This document shows positions 58,364 through 64,000 of a stretch of DNA of 64,000 nucleotides, in pieces (the first letter of the stretch is position 1; each line of letters opens with the position of its first letter). The stretch spans positions 186,001-250,000 of the forward strand of contig NZ_JAJUOS010000003.1 of assembly GCF_021378075.1 (NCBI RefSeq). Reading direction: 5' to 3'. The translations under genes were made by a program, and so were the position numbers. The stretch is from Rhodobacter flavimaris. Its GTDB lineage: Bacteria; Pseudomonadota; Alphaproteobacteria; Rhodobacterales; Rhodobacteraceae. A model generated the notes under the pieces. The model was not told the DNA's origin, did not search any database, and saw only the letters and a list, made by a program, of their open reading frames with translations.

Positions 58364-59535
58364 GCGGCGCGGGCCTCGGGCTGCCTCAGCGGCCCGAGTG
58401 CCAGCACGATACTGCCCATCAGCACCGCGATCAGGCCAAAGCCCCAATACAGCCCCACGGTCTGGGCAATCAGCCCCATGACCACTGGCCCGATGAAGAA
58501 GCCGGTGAAGCCCACCATCCAGGTCAGCGAGATCGCGCGCGCCCGTGCCTGCGGCGGGGCCGCATGCCCGATCAGCGACGAGGCCGACGGCACCACCACC
58601 GCAGCCCCCAGCCCGATCAGCGCCACGCCCAAGATCGAGAGGCCAAGCGCGCCGCTCAGCGCCACGATCAGCGCGCCAAAGACACCCAACCCCGCCGACA
58701 GAATCAAGAGCCGCACAGAACCCAGCACCCGTGCCAGCGCCTGCCCAAAGAGCCGCCCCACCCCCATCATGAAGGCAAACATCGCCGGGCCAAAGGCGCC
58801 CTCGCCCGGTGCCGCGCCCAGGTTGCGCTCGAAATGGAACGTGGCCCAGGTCTCGACCGAGTTCTCGGCCACGAAGGCCGCAAACAAAACCGTGCCGCCC
58901 GCGATCACCAGCGCCAGCGGAACGAAACCGCCGCGCGGTCGGGCCTCCTCGCCCGCTGACGCCTGATGGACCGCGTCGCGCGGGCCAAGGAAGATAACCG
59001 CCATAACCGCCAGCACAACCGCAACGACCGGCAAGGCCAGTTCGGGCGGCGCCCCGGCCCGCCGCGCCAACCCGTTACCCACCGCCGAAACCGCGAAGGC
59101 CAGCGAGAACAGCGCGTGGTTGAGGTTCATCAGGTGCAGCCCCTCGCGCTCTTCCGCCTCGGAGACATGCACATTCGCTGCGATATCGAGCGAGGACATC
59201 GCCGCCCCCATCGCCAAGAGCGCCGCCACCATCCCCCATGGTCCGCCGACCGCCAGCGGTAACAGATGCGCCAACGCCAGCACGAGCCCCAGCGGCAGCA
59301 TCGCCCGCCCGCCAAGCCGCGCCTCAAGCCAGCGCCCCACACGCGGCGCCACCGCCATCGCCAGCATCCCGCCCGCCGCCGAGGCCAGCAGGATCTGCCC
59401 CAGAACGGCGTCACTCACACCCATCCGCGCCTTGTATTCCGGCAGCCAGGGAACAAACCCGCCCCAATAGGCGCCCAGCATCGCCAGCGCCGCACCCGTG
59501 GCCCGGCTTGCGCGTATCTCGGCCGCAAAGCTCAT
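58354..59535 (-). CDS. MFS transporter of unknown substrate
   Basis: A 393-residue, 12-helix major facilitator protein with several Ala/Gly-rich helices. Seen are a degenerate motif A ([16 protein letters not shown]), [20 protein letters not shown] near helix 4 and [17 protein letters not shown] in helix 7. The pattern is like the fucose/sugar permease-type or YbjJ-type group rather than drug exporters, but the substrate is unknown. The start [14 protein letters not shown] at 59535 is preferred; upstream codons are a shadow. Confidence 0.82.
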   Translation of the reverse strand: MSFAAEIRASRATGAALAMLGAYWGGFVPWLPEYKARMGVSDAVLGQILLASAAGGMLAMAVAPRVGRWLEARLGGRAMLPLGLVLALAHLLPLAVGGPWGMVAALLAMGAAMSSLDIAANVHVSEAEEREGLHLMNLNHALFSLAFAVSAVGNGLARRAGAPPELALPVVAVVLAVMAVIFLGPRDAVHQASAGEEARPRGGFVPLALVIAGGTVLFAAFVAENSVETWATFHFERNLGAAPGEGAFGPAMFAFMMGVGRLFGQALARVLGSVRLLILSAGLGVFGALIVALSGALGLSILGVALIGLGAAVVVPSASSLIGHAAPPQARARAISLTWMVGFTGFFIGPVVMGLIAQTVGLYWGFGLIAVLMGSIVLALGPLRQPEARAAQL

Positions 59536-59682
59536 CCGTATCCCCTTCTCACTTGCGTTGGCGCTACCACGACCGACACGCCCCCGAAAGCCCCGCCCAA
59601 GGCCCGATTGGCAAAGCCCCGCGCAAGCTGTTACCAAAGCGTGATGAAACACGGCCCCGCGCAACAAATGCGCCGCGCCCCC

Positions 59683-59711
59683 TTGCCATCCAAGCCATTT
59701 GCGCGTATGCG
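59683..59711 (+). promoter_or_regulatory. Candidate promoter of rplY
   Basis: TTGCCA (59683-59688), 17 bases, then TATGCG (59706-59711) is a weak sigma-70-like pair, 61 bases before the rplY start. The GC-rich, self-complementary GCGCGTATGCGCGC region may overlap it. Support is only moderate. Confidence 0.3.
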
Positions 59712-59772
59712 CGCACGCTCATGGGCCCACACCCTTGGAGGGGGCCTGAAACGCCAATTGGAGAATTGCAAA

Positions 59773-60384
59773 ATGGCTAAAGAGATCGAAACGATCGAAG
59801 CCGTCGTGCGCACGGGGACGGGCAAGGGGGCCGCTCGCGCAGCACGTCGTGAGGGCTATGTGCCCGGCATCGTCTATGGTGACGGCAAAGACCCGCTCGC
59901 CATCAACCTCGACTACAACAAGCTGCTGACCCGCCTGCGCAAGGGCCGCTTCATGTCGACCCTGTTCAACCTTCAGGTTGCCGGTCAGGACGACGTGCGC
60001 GTGATCTGCCGCGGCGTGCAGAAAGACGTGGTCAAGGACCTGCCGACGCATATCGACTTCATGCGTACCCACCGCGCCTCGCGCATCAACCTGTTCATCC
60101 ACGTGACCTTCGAGAACCACGAAGCGGCGCCCGGCCTCAAGCGCGGCGGCACCCTGACCGTGGTTCGCCCGGAAGTCGAACTGGAAGTTCAGGCCGGTGA
60201 CATTCCGGACCACATCACCGTGGACCTGACCGGCAAGCAGATCGGCGACGTCATCCACATCAACGACATCGCCCTGCCGGAAGGCTGCAAGCCGACCATC
60301 GATCGCAACTTCGTCATCGCCAACATCGCTGCCCCCTCGGGCCTGCGCTCGTCGGACAACGAAGAAGAATCTGCCGAAGAGTAA
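59773..60384 (+). CDS. rplY: 50S ribosomal protein L25 (general stress protein Ctc type)
   Basis: A 203-residue L25/Ctc protein binding 5S rRNA. The N-terminal L25 domain shows [20 protein letters not shown] and [10 protein letters not shown]; the C-terminal TL5-like beta domain follows ([22 protein letters not shown]: [20 protein letters not shown]). The tail is acidic. The ATG at 59773 has GGAG nine bases upstream; the longer upstream frame is not coding. A strong terminator follows, so it is a single-gene unit. pth, often its neighbour, is displaced by two inserted genes. Confidence 0.96.
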   Translation: MAKEIETIEAVVRTGTGKGAARAARREGYVPGIVYGDGKDPLAINLDYNKLLTRLRKGRFMSTLFNLQVAGQDDVRVICRGVQKDVVKDLPTHIDFMRTHRASRINLFIHVTFENHEAAPGLKRGGTLTVVRPEVELEVQAGDIPDHITVDLTGKQIGDVIHINDIALPEGCKPTIDRNFVIANIAAPSGLRSSDNEEESAEE

Positions 60385-60405
60385 TTCGTTACTCTCCGAA
60401 ATGCG

Positions 60406-60437
60406 AAACGCCGGGCCTTGGCCCGGCGTTTTTCTTT
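60406..60437 (+). terminator. Rho-independent terminator of rplY
   Basis: AAACGCCGGGC (60406-60416) and GCCCGGCGTTT (60421-60431) form a perfect 11-pair stem with a CTTG loop, followed by TTCTTTG. It is the strongest classical terminator in the window and also faces the end of the convergent rhodanese gene. Confidence 0.88.
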
Positions 60438-60450
60438 GTGTCGCACGGTG

Positions 60451-60852
60451 TCAGGCGCCGTGGGCAAATGCGTAGCCCTCGAATTCCCAGCCCATGATGC
60501 CGCCCAGCATGATTTTCACGGGCCGCGCCAACTTGGCCAGCGCGAGCGCCGCCTGTTCTGCCGCGTTGCAATGCGGCCCCGAGCAATAGACCACGAACAG
60601 CGTCCCTTCGGGCCACTCGGCCATACGCTCTTCGGTGATGAAGCGATGCGGCAAGAAGACCGACTTGGGCACATGGCGGCGCGCATAGGTCTCGGGCGTG
60701 CCCATCGTGTGCAGCAGCACGAACCCCGGATCGCCCCCCGCCGCGAAGACGGCATGGACATCCGAGCAATCGGTATGCAGCGCGCATTGCACCTCAAGCG
60801 GCGCGATAATTGCTTCGGCGCCGGGCGCGGGGCGTTTCAGGACGGCATTCAT
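60451..60852 (-). CDS. Rhodanese-like sulfurtransferase
   Basis: A single-domain rhodanese of 133 residues. The active-site loop is VVYCSGPHCNAA, a six-residue CxxxxC-like loop with the nucleophile Cys first; LPHRFITEERMAEWPEGTL precedes it and a final GGIMGWEFEGYAF follows. It is divergent from ftrA with 65 bases between, a pairing seen in other genomes, so FtrA may control it. GGAGAG lies upstream of the ATG at 60852. The sulfur acceptor is unknown. Confidence 0.88.
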   Translation of the reverse strand: MNAVLKRPAPGAEAIIAPLEVQCALHTDCSDVHAVFAAGGDPGFVLLHTMGTPETYARRHVPKSVFLPHRFITEERMAEWPEGTLFVVYCSGPHCNAAEQAALALAKLARPVKIMLGGIMGWEFEGYAFAHGA

Positions 60853-60917
60853 TGGTCTCTCCATTGCTTCGATGGACCTATCTTGCCGCAGCAGGGAAAC
60901 CCGCGTAAGCTGGCATA

Positions 60918-61925
60918 ATGACAACGAACGAAAACATTCTGCCATTTCTCGATTTGCCGCCGATCCCCAACAACCGGGTCGTGGCGCTGGCCTATGACGG
61001 GCTCTGCACCTTCGAGTTCGGCATCGTGGCCGAGATCTTCGGCCTCTCCCGCCCCGAGATGGGACCGAACTGGTATCGCTTCGCCACCGCCGCAATCGAA
61101 CCCGGCCCGCTACGCGCGCAAGGCGGCCTCAGCGTCACGGCGAACGGAGGAACAGAGCTCTTGGCCGACGCAGGCCTGATCGTCGTTCCCGGCTGGAAAG
61201 GCGCTGAATCCCCGGTGCCGCCCGAACTCACCCAGGCCCTGCGCGCGGCCCATGCCCGCGGCGCCCGCCTCGCCTCGATCTGCTCGGGCGCCTTCGTCCT
61301 GGCGGCCACGGGGCTGCTCGATCACCGCGCCGCCACCACCCATTGGCGCTACGCCGAGGCCTTCTCCCGCCGCCACCCCAACGTCGATCTGCGCCCCGAG
61401 GTGCTCTATATCGACGAAGGCCAGATCCTGACCTCGGCCGGCTCCGCCGCAGGCATGGACCTCGGCCTCCACATCATCCGCCGCGACTTCGGCGCCGAGG
61501 CCGCCAATTCCGTCGCCCGCCGCCTCGTCATGCCCGCCCACCGCGAGGGCGGCCAGGCCCAGTTCCTACCCCGCCCCGTCCCCCGCAATCACGAGGCTGC
61601 CCGCCTCTCCCCCCTGATCGAGAGCATCCGCACTAACCTCACCGAAACCCCCTCGGTCAAGTCGCTGGCCACCCGCGCGGGCCTCTCCGAACGCACCTTC
61701 CTGCGCCGCTTCAACGAGGCCACCGGCACCACCCCCATCCGCTTCCTGGCAGAGGCCCGCCTGACCCGCGCCGCCGAACTCCTCGAAAGCGGCACCGACA
61801 GCATCGACGCCGTGGCCGAGGCCTCGGGCTTTTCTTCCGCAGCCCTCTTGCGCCACCATTTCCACGCCCGCTACGGCCTCTCCCCCTCGGCCTGGCGCCG
61901 CCGCTTCTCCCGCTCCAGCGCCTGA
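60918..61925 (+). CDS. ftrA: GlxA/FtrA-type transcriptional regulator (DJ-1/PfpI plus AraC domain)
   Basis: A 335-residue regulator. The N-terminal DJ-1/PfpI-like domain (about 20-200) carries Cys122 in the elbow-like SICSGAFVLAATGLL. The C-terminal AraC-type double helix-turn-helix (about 230-335) includes SLATRAGLSERTFLRRFNEA and AVAEASGFSSAALLRHHFHA. The call FtrA is based on the rhodanese neighbour and the segment RAATTHWRYAEAF. The effector is unknown. The 65-base divergent region has an inverted CCAT-N7-ATGG motif near the rhodanese start. Confidence 0.85.
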   Translation: MTTNENILPFLDLPPIPNNRVVALAYDGLCTFEFGIVAEIFGLSRPEMGPNWYRFATAAIEPGPLRAQGGLSVTANGGTELLADAGLIVVPGWKGAESPVPPELTQALRAAHARGARLASICSGAFVLAATGLLDHRAATTHWRYAEAFSRRHPNVDLRPEVLYIDEGQILTSAGSAAGMDLGLHIIRRDFGAEAANSVARRLVMPAHREGGQAQFLPRPVPRNHEAARLSPLIESIRTNLTETPSVKSLATRAGLSERTFLRRFNEATGTTPIRFLAEARLTRAAELLESGTDSIDAVAEASGFSSAALLRHHFHARYGLSPSAWRRRFSRSSA

Positions 61926-61928
61926 CCC

Positions 61929-61996
61929 TTCTTCTTGGATAAAATACCTCGGGGGTGAATTTGCGCGGCACGCGCAAAGAGGGGGCTGGCCCCCTG
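61929..61996 (-). repeat. Structured intergenic repeat, copy C
   Basis: On the minus strand it reads AGGGGGCCAGCCCCCT, then a stem TTTGCGCG-tgc-CGCGCAAA, then CACCCCCGAGGTATTTTA and CCAAGAAGAAG, the same order as copies A and B. It starts four bases after the ftrA stop and ends about 40 bases before pth. It may act as a terminator in either direction. Confidence 0.65.
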
Positions 61997-62036
61997 CCCC
62001 CGCCACCGCTAAAACCCGGACGAAAGGAGATGCGCC

Positions 62037-62720
62037 ATGCAGCTTTGGGTCGGCCTCGGGAATCCGGGCGCGAAATACGCCGCCAACCGGCACAATATCG
62101 GCTTCATGGCGCTCGATCGCATCGCCGCCGATCACGGCTTCGGCCCCTGGCGCAAGGCCTTCCAGGGCCTCGTCTCCGAGGGACGCTTCGGCTCCGCCCG
62201 CATCATCCTGCTCAAACCCGAAACCTTCATGAACCTCTCGGGTCAGTCGGTGCGCGCCGCCGCCGATTTCTACAAGATCCCACCCGAGGCCATCACCGTC
62301 TTCCATGACGAGCTGGACCTCGCCCCCGGCAAGATCCGCCTGAAATCGGGCGGCGGACACGCGGGTCACAACGGGCTGCGCTCGATCCACCAGCACTTGG
62401 GAGAGACTTACGCGCGCGTCCGCCTCGGTATCGGTCACCCCGGCCACAAGGACCGCGTCGCGCCCTATGTGCTCTCGGATTTCGCCAAGGCCGACCAGAA
62501 CTGGCTCGATGACCTGCTGCGCGGCATCTCGGACGGCGCCGCCGCGCTCGCCGCAGGCGACGGGCCGCGCTTTCTCAACGCCGTCAGCCTGCGCACCGCG
62601 CCACCGCGCACCTCGACCGGCACCAAACCGCCCGAGCCGAAACCCGCCGCCCCCACGCAAACGGCGCCCGAGGATACCCGGACGCCGCTGCAAAAACTCG
62701 CGGATCGCTTCAAGCCCTGA
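62037..62720 (+). CDS. pth: Peptidyl-tRNA hydrolase
   Basis: Pth frees tRNA from stalled peptidyl-tRNA. The 227 residues include GLGNPGAKYAANRHNIGF with the catalytic His19, KPETFMNLSGQSV, and FHDELDLAPGKIRLKSGGGH with Asp91. The last 40 residues are Pro/Ala-rich and beyond the usual length. AAAGGAGA lies seven bases before the ATG. The stop abuts the stop of the convergent glyoxalase gene, with no spacer. Confidence 0.95.
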   Translation: MQLWVGLGNPGAKYAANRHNIGFMALDRIAADHGFGPWRKAFQGLVSEGRFGSARIILLKPETFMNLSGQSVRAAADFYKIPPEAITVFHDELDLAPGKIRLKSGGGHAGHNGLRSIHQHLGETYARVRLGIGHPGHKDRVAPYVLSDFAKADQNWLDDLLRGISDGAAALAAGDGPRFLNAVSLRTAPPRTSTGTKPPEPKPAAPTQTAPEDTRTPLQKLADRFKP

Positions 62721-63149
62721 TCACCAGTGGCCGGTGTTCTCCATGCTGACCCAAGGCTCGGCCGGGGCAAGCGCCCCACCCGCCTGCAGCAGCTCGATCG
62801 AGACATTGTCCGGCGAGCGCACAAAGGCCATGCGCCCGTCGCGCGGCGGGCGGTTGATCGTCACGCCATTGTCCATCAGGTGCTGGCACATCGCGTAAAT
62901 GTCCTCGACCTCATAGGCCAGATGCCCGAAGTGACGGCTGTCAGAGGGCAAGCCCGCATCGCCATCCCAGTTCCAGGTCAGCTCGACCGGGCAGTCCTCC
63001 TGCCCCTCCGGCGCCATGAAAATTAGCGTGAAGCGGCCCTGCTCGCTCTCGTAGCGCCGCGTCTCCTTCAGCCCCAAGAGCGCGTAAAACGCCATGCTCT
63101 TGTCCAGGTCGAGAACCCGGACCATCGTGTGCAGATATCTGATTTTCAT
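62721..63149 (-). CDS. gloA: Lactoylglutathione lyase (glyoxalase I)
   Basis: A 142-residue glyoxalase that isomerises the methylglyoxal-glutathione adduct. The four metal ligands expected from E. coli GloA are in place: His7, Glu56, His76 and Glu119. Segments YLHTMVRVLDLDKSMAFY and VELTWNWDG match well. AAGGAGG lies just upstream of the ATG. Positions 95-110 (TINRPPRDGRMAFV) differ from the E. coli form, so a related dioxygenase-fold activity is possible. Confidence 0.88.
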   Translation of the reverse strand: MKIRYLHTMVRVLDLDKSMAFYALLGLKETRRYESEQGRFTLIFMAPEGQEDCPVELTWNWDGDAGLPSDSRHFGHLAYEVEDIYAMCQHLMDNGVTINRPPRDGRMAFVRSPDNVSIELLQAGGALAPAEPWVSMENTGHW

Positions 63150-63203
63150 CGCAGCCTCCTTCGCCTGATCCGAACCTAGCCCGACCAGTCAGGGACGCAA
63201 GGC

Positions 63204-64000
63204 TCAGAAGTTCGAGCGCAGCCCCACAGCCAGGGACATTTCCGAGCGCGTGAAGCGGCTGACATTACTGTCCACCCGCAGCGCCTGCACGCGCAACTCC
63301 GGGGTGAACCCCGCATAGCCGTAGTCAGGCGCCCACATCCCGACCTCGCCAAAGACGGTCTGATCCTGTCGTCCGCCATCGGGATGCATCCACAGCACGC
63401 TGTAATCGGGATAGACCGTGCGCCCGATCCCCGCACTCAGCGCATAGGCCAACGGCCCAAGCCGCGCCTCGGGCTCATACCGCAACGATCCCGACACCGA
63501 CCACGACCGCGCCTGCCCGTTGTTCGAGGCAACATCGAGTAGCCGCATCGACCCGCTAAGATCGCCACCCGGCACGGACCGCGTCAGTCCAAAGGTCAAA
63601 TCGCGTCGCGTGTCGCTCTGCACCGAGTCATTCCACTCGCGCCGCTCGACACCCAGCCCCAGACTTAGCCGCGTCGCGTCCGGGGCGCCGCCCAGCCTGC
63701 GATCGCCGCGCAGATGAACTCCGGCATAACCATATCCCGGTTCGCCGCCGTCCCACAGCTGCCCGGCCTCGACCGTCCCCGACAGCTGCGTCAGCGGATC
63801 GAGCATGTAGCGCTGTTTGAGGCTCACCCCAAGCGCTGCCATCGAATAGTCCGAGTTTGAAATCTCGACCGGGTCAGGCACCGGGTCGCCCGGCAGATAA
63901 GAGGGGGTCATCGTGGGTGAACCGGACAACTCCACTCCGCGCAGGTAGAAACTGCCGCCCAGACGGGTCTCGGCCCGCGCGCTGCCGGCGATCCGGTAGC
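63204..64000 (-). CDS. Outer-membrane beta-barrel protein, Slam/DUF560-like (5' end outside window)
   Basis: The C-terminal part of a larger protein; the frame stays open to the window edge, and an apparent GTG start at 63935 lies within the barrel. The sequence is rich in alternating aromatic and hydrophobic strands with Gly/Asp turns, and ends in Phe (VGLRSNF), as outer-membrane proteins do. The spacing of strands (GYAGVHLRGDRRLGG; LTFGLTRSVPGGDLSGSMRL) is like the surface lipoprotein assembly modifier barrel. Any N-terminal TPR domain would lie beyond the window. Other barrel families cannot be ruled out. Confidence 0.6.
   Translation of the reverse strand, partial: YRIAGSARAETRLGGSFYLRGVELSGSPTMTPSYLPGDPVPDPVEISNSDYSMAALGVSLKQRYMLDPLTQLSGTVEAGQLWDGGEPGYGYAGVHLRGDRRLGGAPDATRLSLGLGVERREWNDSVQSDTRRDLTFGLTRSVPGGDLSGSMRLLDVASNNGQARSWSVSGSLRYEPEARLGPLAYALSAGIGRTVYPDYSVLWMHPDGGRQDQTVFGEVGMWAPDYGYAGFTPELRVQALRVDSNVSRFTRSEMSLAVGLRSNF

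Overview
The window is a stretch of high-GC chromosome from an alphaproteobacterium, most likely of the family Rhodobacteraceae (Paracoccus/Rhodobacter group). The evidence is gene content and order: plsX-fabH-ihfA-merR, SPOR-nagZ-scpA-scpB, a 14-subunit complex I operon with interspersed extra frames followed by birA-coaX-rnj, a biotin-dependent leucine-degradation operon, and a fused 449-codon glmU next to glmS. Base composition looks even throughout. I see no insertion sequence, prophage, integron or CRISPR array. One tRNA gene is present and no rRNA.

Layout. 1-4600 (+): end of plsX, fabH, ihfA, a MerR regulator, tRNA-Pro(GGG), a two-domain dCTP deaminase and an IMPACT/YigZ protein. 4587-11951 (-): a small basic protein, scpB, scpA, nagZ, a SPOR-domain protein, argS and a cation:proton antiporter. 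12183-13718 (+): a DEAD-box RNA helicase. 13791-32973 (-): one long, tightly packed operon nuoABCDE-DUF5337-nuoF-lipoprotein-nuoGHI-CMD-nuoJKLMN-birA-coaX-rnj, in which most junctions overlap by a few bases. 33243-40863 (-): the leucine/isovalerate operon ivd-LprI-mccB-mccA-GST-hmgL-liuC. Its biotin-dependent carboxylase could be charged by the BirA encoded at the end of the complex I operon, and its NADH and reduced flavin feed the respiratory chain.

40996-49562 is mixed housekeeping: creA, tag, a Tet-type exporter, gph, glmU-glmS, an AlkD-like protein, a D-lyxose isomerase-type cupin and a class I amidotransferase. 49666-64000 holds malate synthase G, pepN, gatB, a ZIP transporter, an FMN L-lactate dehydrogenase, an MFS carrier, rplY, a rhodanese/FtrA divergent pair, pth, a glyoxalase and the C-terminal part of an outer-membrane barrel that runs off the window.

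The most interesting signals are these. (1) Three copies, plus fragments, of a structured intergenic element share the same two hairpins and a GAGGTATTTT/CCAAGAAGAA tail; one copy forms a 23-bp inverted repeat inside the mcc operon. (2) Accessory genes sit inside the complex I operon (a cysteine-free CMD-fold protein, a small lipoprotein, a DUF5337 membrane protein), and NuoE carries an added helix-hairpin-helix domain. (3) Candidate regulatory sites were read directly: a perfect IHF consensus upstream of ihfA, an FNR-like box upstream of nuo, and palindromic operators on the ivd and lldD promoters. I found no clear evidence for a wholly new defence or mobile system.

Start codons were moved inward from the longest open frame wherever a ribosome-binding site, a neighbour overlap or family length argued for it. 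All functional calls rest on motif recognition; no database search was run.
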